Below, piece by piece: positions 53,061-62,277 of a stretch of DNA of 64,000 nucleotides. A program made the translations under genes and the position numbers. The DNA is from JAJPKK01 sp963824905. Lineage in GTDB: Bacteria; Pseudomonadota; Alphaproteobacteria; Rhizobiales; Xanthobacteraceae. Location of the stretch: the NCBI GenBank assembly GCA_963824905.1, contig CAWGRH010000010.1, positions 248,001 through 312,000 of the forward strand, written 5' to 3'. Position 1 is the stretch's first letter; every line of letters begins with the position of its first letter. The notes beneath the pieces are model-generated. The model saw only the letters and a program-made list of their open reading frames with translations. It was not told the origin of the DNA and did no database searches.

Positions 53061-54873
53061 TCAAAGCCTGATGCTTCCGCCGCGAATGCGCGCATAAAGC
53101 GCCGCATCGAGCACGACGTAGCCGCCGCGCTCGGCAAGGTGGACGTAGAGCCGATCGGGAGACGCAGCCGGGTCGTACGGTACTTCCGCGGCGGTCGTCT
53201 TCTGCTTGAACGTCGGGGTCAGCTCCAACTCTGAACGGATGCGCAGCACAACGGGAAGCGCGTAGCGCGGCAGCCGTTCGACGAGATGCTCGCGCAGCGC
53301 TGCGATGTCGAGCGGGCCCGCGCAGGCGATCTCCGCCATGCCGGCGCGCCCGTCGGTGCCGGGAAGGCTCACGCCATAGACGAAAGCGTCGCGGACGCCC
53401 GGGAACGAGGTGATCGCAGCGGCGACCTCCGAAGCCGAGACATTCTCGCCCTTCCAGCGGAAAGTGTCGCCGATGCGGTCGACGAAATAGTAGAAGCCGG
53501 CGGCGTCGCGGCGCATCAGGTCGCCGCTTCGAAACCAGGCGTCGCCCGGCGCGAACACGTCGTGCAGGACCTTCCTTTCCGTCTCGTCCGCTGCGGTATA
53601 GCCGTCGAACCGCCCGCCATGCTCGCCCGGCTGCATCGCCGATGCGGCCGATCGCCTCGCCGCCTTCGTTCGTGCCGGCCGCAATGCAGCGCCCGTCGGC
53701 ATCGCGCAGCGGAACGCCGCGATCGACATCGAACTTGACGAGCGCGAGCCGCGAGCGATGGGCGATGAACGATGGTATCCGGCCGATCGCACCGGGCTGT
53801 TCCTCGACGTTGAACAGAGTGATGTTGCCTTCGGTCGAGGCATAGAACTCGAGGATCTGCGGAATGCGGAAGCGCTCCTTGAACGCCGTCCAGATGTCCG
53901 CCCGCAGCCCGTTGCCGCAGCAGAGTCGCAGCCCGGTCGCGTCCGCAGGCGGCGTCGTGGCATTGAGCAGATAGCGGCAGAGCTCGCCGATGTATTGGAA
54001 GATGGTGCAGCCGTGGCGCCTGATGTCGTCCCAGAACGCCGTGGCGGAAAATCCATCGCGGATGAACACCGAGCCGCCATTGACCAGCACCGCTCCGGTC
54101 GCCACCGCGCCGCCGACGCTGTGATACATCGGCAGGCAGTTATACATGCGGTCGTCTGGCCGCGTGTCCATCATGCCGGCGAACCAGTGGGCCCAGTTCA
54201 TCAGCCGGAAATGGCTGACGATCGCGGCCTTCGGCAGTCCGGTGGTGCCGGACGTGTAGACGAAGAGTGCGCGGTCATCGAGGGTCACCTCGACACGCTC
54301 CTCGCCGGTGAGCGGGGCGCCCTCGAGTTCCGCGACCGCCTGCGTGATGTCGGGAAATGCCGGATCGCCGTCGCCGTGCGACCACACCACGGCCGTGGTG
54401 GCGATATGAGGCGTGGCGGTTCGGAATTGATCGAGCAGCTCGCGCGCTACGATGACGTGTCGCGGCGCGACGGTGTCGATCGAACGGGCAAGCGAGGGTC
54501 CGACGAGATGGGTGTTGAGCAGCGCGACGGTTCCGCCCGCCCGGCAGATGCCGATCCACACCGCCATATATTCCGGTCGGTTCGGCATCAGCAGGCAGAC
54601 GGTGTCCCCCTTGCGCACCCCGTAGGTCATCGCCCAGCGCGCGTAGCGGTTCGATCGCTCATTGAGCAGGCGGAAGGTGAGGATTTCCGCTTCCGAAACC
54701 AGAGCGGGGGCATCGCCGAAGCGCTCGGCGAGCTCCTCCACCACGACTGGGAAGGTGCGAGTCGGATGCCCGGCGAGCGGCGCCGTCACCTCGAGCGCTC
54801 GCAGCCACGCCTTCGAGGCCGAGCGCAAGCGCGGCGCGGCAGTATCATCCTCCCCTGAAATCATTCGCGTCAT
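53061..54873 (-). CDS. FATP-type long-chain acyl-CoA synthetase, frameshifted
   Basis: ANL-superfamily enzyme that activates fatty acids with ATP and CoA. P-loop VYTSGTTGLPKAAIVSHFR, LPMYHSVGGAVATGAVL, EFYASTEGNITLFNVEE and GEAIGRI are read correctly from the start. Near 53640 (minus strand ATCgGCG) one extra base shifts the frame; corrected, it continues GRFDGYTAADETERKVL, WFRSGDLMRRD, DTFRWKGENVSASEV and FKQKTTAAEVPYDP to the TGA at 53061. Length is then 603 residues, normal for the long-chain/very-long-chain acyl-CoA synthetase group. Confidence 0.87.
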
Positions 54874-55248
54874 GGTTATCGAGCATTCATCGGCATCGTC
54901 GCGTATCGCGCCAGTCCATTAAGCTCGGGGCACACGCGGTCGAAATCGCCGGCGGGGCAGCGCCTCGCGCTCGATCCCGATCATATCGGCCGCACAACGG
55001 GGTATCGCAAGCAGCGATACCCCTGGTGGACGGCGCCCTCGACCATTATGGTTATCGCCTCCGATCCGCGGCGGTCGGTCCTATTGCTGTTCCCGGTACC
55101 ATTTAGTTACGTCTGGCGCTCAAATTGCCCCCCATCCGGTGTCGGTTCGGGCAGACGCGTCCGAATGGCGGGTATAGGTGACATTGGCGCGATGCGTCCG
55201 TGGGTCGATCTGCGCCACGGCTGCACGTTGAGAGCTCGTGGCGAAATC
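54874..55248. other. Divergent intergenic region between the acyl-CoA synthetase and metZ
   Basis: About 375 bases with promoters in both directions by inference. It contains a strong hairpin (see next entry). I looked for a SAM-II type riboswitch, expected before metZ in this group of bacteria, and do not find its conserved cores. Confidence 0.5.
54999..55023. promoter_or_regulatory. Perfect 10-bp hairpin, possible operator or attenuator
   Basis: ggggtatcgc pairs with gcgatacccc across the loop aagca. No T run follows on either strand, so a simple terminator is unlikely. It lies 126 bases before the acyl-CoA synthetase start and 226 before metZ. It could be a repressor-binding palindrome; no copy is obvious elsewhere in the window. 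Confidence 0.4.
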
Positions 55249-56562
55249 ATGAAGAGCGAAACCATCGCTATCCACGGCGGCTACGATTGCGACCCCACGA
55301 CGAAAGCCGTGGCGGTGCCGATCTATCAGACCGTGGCCTTCGCCTTCGACAGCGCGGACCACGGCGCCGCGCTCTTCAATCTCGACGTGGAAGGTTATCG
55401 CTACGGCCGCATCGCGAACCCGACCACCGACATATTGGAGCGCCGCGTCGCCGCTCTCGAGGGGGGTGTCGAAGCGCTGTGCGTCGCGACCGGGCAGGCC
55501 GCCCTCAACTATGCGGTGCAGAACCTGACCGGGCTCGGTTCCAACATCATCTCCGTTCCGCAACTCTACGGGACGACCCACACACTGTTCGCTCATTTGC
55601 TGCCGAGCCAGGGCGTGTCGGTGCGGTTCGCCGCGAGCGATCGGCCGGCGGACATCGAGAAGCTCATCGACGACGACAGCCGAGCGGTGTTCTGCGAATC
55701 CGTCGGCAATCCGGCCGGCAACGTCTGCGACATCGAGGCGCTGGCGAACGTCGCCCATCGCCATGGCATTCCGCTCGTCGTCGACAACACCGTTGCGACG
55801 CCGATCCTTCTCAAGCCGATCGACTACGGCGCCGACGTCGTGGTGCACTCGCTGACCAAGTTCATGGGCGGGCACGGCACTACGCTTGGCGGCGCAATCG
55901 TCGACGGCGGCAATTTCCCGTGGCGGAAACACGCGGACCGCTTTCCGATGTTTTCTACGCCCGACGCCTCGTATCATGGCCTCGTCTATGTCGATCGGTT
56001 CGGGCCGGCTGCCTACGTGGCCCGCTGCCGCAGCGTCTATCAGCGCACCACCGGATCGGTGCTCTCGCCGATGAGCGCATTTCTGCTGCTGCAGGGGATC
56101 GAGACGGTGGCGCTGCGGGTCGAGCGACACGTCGAGAACGGCCGCCGTGTCGCGGAGTACCTGCGCGGCCACCCCGGCGTCGCCTGGGTCAATTACACCG
56201 GGTTCCCCGACAGCCCCTATCACGGGCTCGCGAACAAGTATCTCGGCGGTCGTGGCTGCTCGCTGCTCACCTTCGGCGTGGTGGGCGGCTATGAGGGCGG
56301 CCAGCGCTTCTATGACGCGCTCGGGCTCGTCAAGCGCCTGGTCAACATCGGCGACGCGAAATCGCTCGCCTGCCATCCGGCCTCGACGACCCATCGCCAG
56401 ATGTCGCGCGAGGAGCAGGCGGCGGCAGGCGTGCGGCCGGAAACGATCAGGTTGAGCGTCGGCATCGAGCATATCGACGACATCATCGCCGATCTCGACC
56501 AGGCGCTCGCGGTGGCGCAGCCGCGGCGCACTACCCAATTACAGGTCGACGGCCGGAGTTAG
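55249..56562 (+). CDS. metZ: O-acylhomoserine sulfhydrylase (MetZ/MetY)
   Basis: 437 residues from ATG 55249. PLP enzyme of Cys/Met metabolism that makes homocysteine from an O-acylhomoserine and sulfide. The PLP-binding Lys204 sits in VVHSLTKFMGGHGTTLGG; other landmarks are YRYGRIANPTTDILERRVAALEGG and THRQMSREEQAAAGV. The frame opens earlier, but the N-terminus SETIAIHGGYD fits the family. Followed 15 bases later by the homoserine acyltransferase, its usual supplier. Confidence 0.9.
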   Translation: MKSETIAIHGGYDCDPTTKAVAVPIYQTVAFAFDSADHGAALFNLDVEGYRYGRIANPTTDILERRVAALEGGVEALCVATGQAALNYAVQNLTGLGSNIISVPQLYGTTHTLFAHLLPSQGVSVRFAASDRPADIEKLIDDDSRAVFCESVGNPAGNVCDIEALANVAHRHGIPLVVDNTVATPILLKPIDYGADVVVHSLTKFMGGHGTTLGGAIVDGGNFPWRKHADRFPMFSTPDASYHGLVYVDRFGPAAYVARCRSVYQRTTGSVLSPMSAFLLLQGIETVALRVERHVENGRRVAEYLRGHPGVAWVNYTGFPDSPYHGLANKYLGGRGCSLLTFGVVGGYEGGQRFYDALGLVKRLVNIGDAKSLACHPASTTHRQMSREEQAAAGVRPETIRLSVGIEHIDDIIADLDQALAVAQPRRTTQLQVDGRS

Positions 56563-56577
56563 TCTGGAGAAACGGCA

Positions 56578-57603
56578 ATGCCGGTGGTGTTGGAACAGGG
56601 TGCGTCGGGACGAAGCTTCAACCTTCTCGAGGGGGTGCGCTGTGTGCCCGTTTTCCCGCGCGATGACGAAGCGATCGAAATCGGGATCGTCAACAACATG
56701 CCCGATTCCGCGCTCGAATTGACCGAGCGGCAATTCATCGGGCTGCTCGCCGCCGCATCGGGCAGAACCCAGGTGCGGGTCAGGCTATTCGCCCTGCCGC
56801 AGGTGCCGCGCGGCGAGTTCACCCGGCATCGTATCCTCGCCGACTATGCCGAGATCGGCCGGCTATGGGACACCAAGCTCGACGCTCTCATCGTCACCGG
56901 AATGGAGCCGCGCGCCTCGGCGCTGACGGACGAGCCGTACTGGCCGATCTTCACCGAGCTGATCGACTGGGCCGAGCAGAACACCAAGTCATCGATCTGG
57001 TCGTGTCTCGCCGCCCATGCCGCGGTTCTTCATCGCGACGGCATCGAGCGGCGCAAGCTCCCGGCCAAGTGCTTCGGCGTCTACGAGTGCATGAAGGAGG
57101 CCGACCATCCGCTATTGGCCGGCGCGCCGGCCCGTACGCTGGTGCCCCATTCACGCTGGAACGACATTCCGGCCGACGCGCTCGCCGCGGCGGGCTACAC
57201 TGTGCTCACACGGTCGCCGGAAATAGGCGTCGACACGTGCGTCAAGGAGGACCGCAGCCTGTTCGTCCTGCTGCAGGGCCATCCGGAATACGACCCGACG
57301 ACGCTGCTGCGCGAGTACCGCCGTGACGTCGGCCGCTATCTCCGGCGTGAGAGCGAGGGCTATCCGCCGCTGCCGCGATACTACCTCGATGCGGCGAGCG
57401 AGCGCAGCCTGGAAGCGTTCCGCCGCCGTGCGCTCTCGGCGCGCAATCCGGAGTTGCTGGAGGGGTTCCCGGCGGCATCGATCGTCGAGCGCTTCGCCAA
57501 CGCCTGGCATGCCTCGGCGCTGCGGCTCTACCGCAACTGGTTGTCCGGTCTATCCGCCCGTCGCGAGCAGCCGCGCCGGAAGATGCCTGCCGCCGCCATG
57601 TAG
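56578..57603 (+). CDS. Homoserine O-acyltransferase, MetA type
   Basis: 341 residues. Glutamine-amidotransferase-like MetA fold that acylates homoserine with acetyl- or succinyl-CoA. The triad is intact with E. coli MetA-like numbering: Cys143 in IWSCLAAHAAV, and His235 and Glu237 in LLQGHPEYD. The N-terminus is divergent (IGIVNNMPDSALELTERQ in place of IVNLMPxK), so it belongs to an atypical branch; acyl specificity cannot be read. Tightly linked behind metZ. Confidence 0.87.
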   Translation: MPVVLEQGASGRSFNLLEGVRCVPVFPRDDEAIEIGIVNNMPDSALELTERQFIGLLAAASGRTQVRVRLFALPQVPRGEFTRHRILADYAEIGRLWDTKLDALIVTGMEPRASALTDEPYWPIFTELIDWAEQNTKSSIWSCLAAHAAVLHRDGIERRKLPAKCFGVYECMKEADHPLLAGAPARTLVPHSRWNDIPADALAAAGYTVLTRSPEIGVDTCVKEDRSLFVLLQGHPEYDPTTLLREYRRDVGRYLRRESEGYPPLPRYYLDAASERSLEAFRRRALSARNPELLEGFPAASIVERFANAWHASALRLYRNWLSGLSARREQPRRKMPAAAM

Positions 57604-57616
57604 GGCGGTCTGCCGG

Positions 57617-58501
57617 CTACAAGCCGAACAGAGCTGCTTCGGTGTAGGCAAGGTCGCCCAGCCGTGGCTTTTCCGCGCCCTTGAAGTATTTCGGCCTGGC
57701 GTCGAGATAGATGCCGGGTAACCCGGGCATCGGCCCGCTGGCATCGATGACGACGAACGGGCATCCGCGGGCGGCGAGGTAGCGGCCGATGACGCCGGAG
57801 AAGCGGACCACATCGGCGGTGTCTCGGCAGTAGATGAGCTGCGCGCAGGGCAGAACGCCCTTGGCGAGGCGGCGTCGGAATACGAAGGGATAGGCGCGCT
57901 CGGCCGTCACGCACCAGAAAGCCAGGCAGCCGAGTTGGGCATGATCGCTCAGCAGATTCCATTCGAACGCTTCGAATGCAACGGCCGGTCGGCGGTTCGC
58001 AACGAGCAGGGTGGCAGCATCGTCGCCTCGCGCCAGCAGAGGACAGGCGATGAACACGCCGTCGCAATAACGCGCATAGCCCTGTACCGCGAGCGTGGGC
58101 AGCGTGTTCGCGGCCGGCGAAATGTTGAGTTGGGTGGCGTTGTTGCGATTGAGGGCCACGGCCGCCAGCATTGCCGCGTAGATGCGGAAATGCGGCTCGA
58201 CATACCAGCTCGAGAGGCTGCAGCGGATGGCGTCCGGGTCCGCGCCGGTGCGCGGCCGCGAGGCGATCACCAGGATGGTTCCGACCACCTCGCCGCCGCT
58301 TTCCAGGAGGTAGCCCAGTTGCGGCATGCCGTCGGGGACTTTCCGAGCGGCGAGCGCATCGATCGCACGTCGCCAGAAGGCCCGTGTGCGGCGAAACCCG
58401 AAGCCCTTGCGCAGCAGAGCCGCGACCGCCTCGCGGTCGGCCGGCACGATCTGGCGCACGCGAACCTCAGACGGGCGTTCCGGAACTCGTGAATTGACCA
58501 T
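57617..58501 (-). CDS. GNAT-like acyltransferase family protein
   Basis: About 294 residues from ATG 58501 (or 58510). The first 140 residues have a GNAT-like pattern: VRQIVPADREAVAALLRKGFGF, QLGYLLESGGEVVGTILVIAS and SSWYVEPHFRIYAAMLAAVAL, the last being the central strand and helix. The second half is less typical. Possibly transfers an acyl group from CoA or ACP. It is divergent from the acyl carrier protein gene 74 bases away, so a role with that ACP is plausible. Confidence 0.6.
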   Translation of the reverse strand: MVNSRVPERPSEVRVRQIVPADREAVAALLRKGFGFRRTRAFWRRAIDALAARKVPDGMPQLGYLLESGGEVVGTILVIASRPRTGADPDAIRCSLSSWYVEPHFRIYAAMLAAVALNRNNATQLNISPAANTLPTLAVQGYARYCDGVFIACPLLARGDDAATLLVANRRPAVAFEAFEWNLLSDHAQLGCLAFWCVTAERAYPFVFRRRLAKGVLPCAQLIYCRDTADVVRFSGVIGRYLAARGCPFVVIDASGPMPGLPGIYLDARPKYFKGAEKPRLGDLAYTEAALFGL

Positions 58502-58575
58502 ACACGCCACTTTGCCTTGAGCGCGGGTCCAAGGTGTTTATGGTAAAGCGTCGGATCGAGGTGAGGTGGCTGACG

Positions 58576-58822
58576 ATGTCGATACAGTTAGCAGTGTTCT
58601 CCGAAATCGAAAAGATCGCGGCGGAGCACCAAAAGAAGCTTGCGCCGTTGAGCAACGAGACCGTGCTGATGAATTCGGGGCTCGATTCGCTGTGCTTTGC
58701 CGTACTGGTGGCGCGGCTCGAAGACAAGTTCGGAGTCGATCCGTTTTCGACCGCCGAGGATTTCGAGCTTTCCGGTGACGCTCGGCGAGTTCGTACGTGT
58801 TTACGAAAATGCGACGCGGTGA
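58576..58822 (+). CDS. Acyl carrier protein, frameshifted
   Basis: 81 residues after correction. Helical ACP with the phosphopantetheine Ser in MNSGLDSLCFAVLVARLEDKF. The frame breaks near 58768: one extra c in gagCtttccgg. Removing it gives FPVTLGEFVRVYENATR and a TGA at 58822, a typical ACP end. Start ATG 58576 with gaggtgg upstream. The stop overlaps the start of the AMP-ligase by 14 bases, so the two are coupled. Confidence 0.82.
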
Positions 58823-60188
58823 AGCGGAGACCCTGCGGCATCTTTGCGCGGGCCCTGCCGGATCGCGCCGGCATCTCTACGGCCGCCACGCGAGCGTCGC
58901 CCTTGATGCATTGGCCGGCGGCTCCGCGTTCGGCGGACGGCTCGAGGCGTTTGACGGGCGCTCGGTGCTGCTCGCCGCGCACGAGCAGCTCAGTGCCGCG
59001 GTGGCGCTGATCGAGCTCGAAGGGATCGCGCGCCGCATCGTCATCTGCCCGCCCGATGTTCCGCTCGACCATCTGCGTGCCATCGTTGCGACCGCCGCGG
59101 TCGACGCGATCGTGTACGATGAAGGAACTCCCGACCCGCAGTCACTCGGAGTGCCGCTGCAAGTCGCGTGCGGCACCGACATCGCAGCTCGGCCGGCGAG
59201 CGTCAAGGACACCCGGGAGACCGAATGGGTGCTGCTCACATCGGGCACCACCGGCGTGCCCAAGCTCGTCTGCCATACGCTCGCGAGCCTCATCGCGCCG
59301 ATCAAGCCGGTCGCCGAACCGCCGATTTGGGGCACCTTCTACGACATTCGCCGCTATGGCGGGATGCAGATCTTCCTGCGCGCCCTCGTCGGCGGCGGCT
59401 CGCTCATCCTTTCGAGCGCGGGTGAGCCGGTGGCCGAGCATTTGGGGCGGCTCGCCGCCCACGGCGCGACCCACGTCTCCGGCACACCGTCGCACTGGTG
59501 GCGCGTTCTGATGGGCCCCGAGGCGGGGATCATTGCGCCCCGCTATGTCCGTCTGTCCGGTGAAATCGCCAACCAGACGGTGCTCGATGGCCTGCGTGCT
59601 GCCTATCCGCAAGCCGGGGTCGGCCATGCGTTCGCCTCGACCGAGGCGGGCGTCGGCTTCGAGGTGAATGACGCGCTCGAAGGCTTTCCGGCTGATTTCC
59701 TCCGCATCGGCAAGGGTGACGTCGACATCGCGGTCGAAGACGGGGTCCTGCGGCTGCGCTCGCCGCGAACGGCTACTGAATATATCGGGGCCGGCGCCCC
59801 GCCCCTTCGCGATGCGGAGGATTTCGTCGATACCGGCGACCTGGTCGAGCTTCGCGGCGCGCGCTATCACTTCGTCGGGCGCAAGGACGGCGTCATCAAT
59901 GTCGGTGGTCTCAAGGTTCATCCCGAGGAGGTCGAAGCCACGATCAACCGCCATGCCGGCGTATCCGGCTCCCTCGTCAAGTCGCGCAAGAGCCCGATCA
60001 CCGGCGCGATCGTCGTCGCCGACGTCGTCCTCAAGGCCGGCGGCGCGCCCGAAACGCGTCCGGTGCTCGAACGCGAGATCATCGCGCTCTGTCGCCGCGA
60101 TCTCGCAGCCTACAAGGTGCCGGCGATGATTCGATTCGTGTCGACCCTCCCGATGACGGCAGCCGGCAAGCTCCTGCGCCATGCGTAA
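58809..60188 (+). CDS. AMP-dependent acyl ligase (ANL superfamily)
   Basis: 459 residues from ATG 58809; a GTG at 58797 is an alternative. P-loop LLTSGTTGVPKLVCH, then VSGTPSHWWRVL, AFASTEAGVGFEVN, hinge YHFVGRKDGVINVGGLKVHPEE and the catalytic Lys in LPMTAAGKLLRHA. Shorter than usual acyl-CoA synthetases at the N-terminus. Next to an ACP, it may load an acyl chain on that ACP rather than on CoA. It overlaps the next gene by 8 bases. Confidence 0.88.
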   Translation: MRRGEAETLRHLCAGPAGSRRHLYGRHASVALDALAGGSAFGGRLEAFDGRSVLLAAHEQLSAAVALIELEGIARRIVICPPDVPLDHLRAIVATAAVDAIVYDEGTPDPQSLGVPLQVACGTDIAARPASVKDTRETEWVLLTSGTTGVPKLVCHTLASLIAPIKPVAEPPIWGTFYDIRRYGGMQIFLRALVGGGSLILSSAGEPVAEHLGRLAAHGATHVSGTPSHWWRVLMGPEAGIIAPRYVRLSGEIANQTVLDGLRAAYPQAGVGHAFASTEAGVGFEVNDALEGFPADFLRIGKGDVDIAVEDGVLRLRSPRTATEYIGAGAPPLRDAEDFVDTGDLVELRGARYHFVGRKDGVINVGGLKVHPEEVEATINRHAGVSGSLVKSRKSPITGAIVVADVVLKAGGAPETRPVLEREIIALCRRDLAAYKVPAMIRFVSTLPMTAAGKLLRHA

Positions 60189-60915
60189 CGTCCTCGTCAC
60201 CGGGGGGAGCCGCGGACTGGGCCTCGCGATCTCGCTCAAGCTCGCCGAGGCCGGCTATCACGTGATCGCGCTGGCGCGAAAGGAAAGCCGCGAGCTCGCT
60301 TCCGCGATTGCCGCGTCCGAGAAGGCGGGGCGAAACGCGCTGCAGTTCGTGGCGTTCGACCTCGAAGACATCGACGCGATCCCGCGCCTCGTCGCCGGCC
60401 TGCGCAAACAGTCCGGCCCGATCTACGGCCTCGTCAACAACGCGGCGCTGGGCGAGGGCGGAGCGCTGTCGCTGATGCACACCGCGCGCATCGAGCGCCT
60501 GGTGCGCCTCAACACGATCTCCCCGATGGTGCTGACCAAATATGTGGTCCGCGCCATGATGGCCGATGGCGGCGGCCGCATCGTCAACGTCGCCTCGATC
60601 GTCGGGTTCACCGGCTACAGCGGGCTCTCGGTCTACGGCGCCACCAAGGCGGCAATGCTCGGGTTCACCCGGTCGCTTGCCCGCGAGGTCGGTCGCATGA
60701 GCGTCAACGTCAATGCGGTGGCCCCGGGATTCCTCGACACCGACATGACGCAGGAGCTCGACGGGACGCGGCGCGAGCAGATCGCCCGGCGCAGCGCGCT
60801 GCGTCGGCTGCCGGCCGTCGAGGACGTGGCGGAAGCCGTCGAGTTTCTGCTCGGCGACCGCTCCGCCGGCATCACGGGCACCGTGCTCACGGTCGATGCC
60901 GGCAGCACCGCGTAG
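60181..60915 (+). CDS. SDR-family reductase, FabG-like
   Basis: 244 residues. NAD(P)-binding VTGGSRGLGLAIS at the start, NNAALG, active-site Ser in NVASIVGFTG, Tyr and Lys in YGATKAAML, then PGFLDTDMTQEL and GDRSAGITGTVLTVDAG. Typical 3-oxoacyl-[ACP] reductase length. It overlaps the AMP-ligase by 8 bases, making ACP, ligase and reductase one translational unit. Confidence 0.88.
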   Translation: MRNVLVTGGSRGLGLAISLKLAEAGYHVIALARKESRELASAIAASEKAGRNALQFVAFDLEDIDAIPRLVAGLRKQSGPIYGLVNNAALGEGGALSLMHTARIERLVRLNTISPMVLTKYVVRAMMADGGGRIVNVASIVGFTGYSGLSVYGATKAAMLGFTRSLAREVGRMSVNVNAVAPGFLDTDMTQELDGTRREQIARRSALRRLPAVEDVAEAVEFLLGDRSAGITGTVLTVDAGSTA

Positions 60916-61004
60916 GCGTGGGAGCATATCCCGCGGCAACATGTCCATCGCACTGGCGTTATGTGATCGCGCTACAGGTGATTTCCGCGGGGCGAGACCT
61001 TTCC

Positions 61005-62237
61005 ATGAATGAATTCGACGTCGTCGTGATCGGGGCGGGAGCGGCCGGGCTTGCCGCCGCGCGGCGGATCGCGACGGCCCCGCTGTCGCTGCACGTCATC
61101 GAGGCGCGCGACCGGGCCGGCGGGCGCGGCTGGACGCTGCGCGATGCCACCGGCCTGCCGATCGAGCTCGGATGCGGCTGGTTGCACTCGGCTGACGAGA
61201 ACGAATGGTGCATCATCGCGGCGACGCTCGGTTTCGCCCTCGACCGTACGCGGCCGCAGTGGCGTACCCAGTGGAAGAGCCTCGGTTTCCCGCAAGCGGA
61301 CCACGACGACTTTCGCGCCACCTTGGAGCGCTTCTGGGATCGCCTCGATGCCGGCGGCGATGCCGAGCAGGATGTGCCCGGCGCGAGCTTTCTCGAACCG
61401 GGAGGCCGCTGGAACGGGCTCATCGACGCCATCAGCACCTACATGAACGGTGTCGAGCTCGACGGCCTGTCGGCCCGCGATTTCTGGCGTTATCGCGACA
61501 CCGGCATCAACTGGCGTGTCGTCGAGGGCTACGGCACCCTGATCGCATCGCTCGCCGAGGGGATAGACATCAGCTTCGCGTGCCCCGCCGAGGTGATCGA
61601 TCACGGCGGCCGGCACATCCGGATCGTGACCCCGCGCGGCGAAATCGAAGCGCGCGCGGTCATCGTCACCGTGCCGACCGACGTGCTCGCAGCGGGCGTG
61701 CCGCGCTTCGCCCCGGAGCTGCCGGACAAGATCGCAGCGGCGGAAGCGTTGCCGCTCGGCATCGCCGACAAGGTCTATCTGCGTCTCACCGGCGGCGACG
61801 ACATTCCCAACGATGCCCACCTCTATGGCGCCATCGACGGCGTGCGCACCGGCAGCTACCATCTGCGGCCGCTGGGGCGCCCGCTGGTCGAGGGCTATTT
61901 CGGCGGCGAGTTCGCGCGCGAGCTGGAGCAGGAAGGGCAGGCGGGCTTCGCGAGCTTCGCCATCGACCAGCTCGCGGCGCTCATCGGCAACGATATCCGC
62001 AATCGCCTCGAGCTCATCGCCGCCTCGAGCTGGGTGCGCGACCCCTGGGCGCGCGGCTCGTATTCCCGCGCAAGACCCGGGCACGCCGATGCCCGGCAGG
62101 TGCTCGCGGCCGCGGTCGACCAGCGCCTGTTCTTCGCCGGCGAGGCCTGCTCCCGCGAGGACTTCTCGACGGCGCACGGCGCCTATCGCAGCGGCGTCGT
62201 CGCCGCCGAGCAGGCGATTTCAGCGCTCTGCGGCTAA
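61005..62237 (+). CDS. FAD-dependent amine oxidase family protein
   Basis: 410 residues from ATG 61005. Flavin-binding VVIGAGAAGLAAARRI and IEARDRAGGRGWT, substrate-side ELGCGWLHSADENEW, and a C-terminal FFAGEACSREDFSTAHGAYRSG that closes on the FAD. It fits the flavin monoamine oxidase/polyamine oxidase family. It is 89 bases after the reductase, and could be the last step of the ACP locus or an unrelated gene. Confidence 0.87.
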   Translation: MNEFDVVVIGAGAAGLAAARRIATAPLSLHVIEARDRAGGRGWTLRDATGLPIELGCGWLHSADENEWCIIAATLGFALDRTRPQWRTQWKSLGFPQADHDDFRATLERFWDRLDAGGDAEQDVPGASFLEPGGRWNGLIDAISTYMNGVELDGLSARDFWRYRDTGINWRVVEGYGTLIASLAEGIDISFACPAEVIDHGGRHIRIVTPRGEIEARAVIVTVPTDVLAAGVPRFAPELPDKIAAAEALPLGIADKVYLRLTGGDDIPNDAHLYGAIDGVRTGSYHLRPLGRPLVEGYFGGEFARELEQEGQAGFASFAIDQLAALIGNDIRNRLELIAASSWVRDPWARGSYSRARPGHADARQVLAAAVDQRLFFAGEACSREDFSTAHGAYRSGVVAAEQAISALCG

Positions 62238-62277
62238 GCCGCGGGACGACGCGCGACACGATTTGGACCGCCGCGGG

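Noticed and set aside
55030..55248. SAM-II type riboswitch before metZ
   Set aside because: A stem with CGTGG/CCACG can be drawn near 55198-55220, but the required order with the conserved TGCA and GCTAAA cores is not found.
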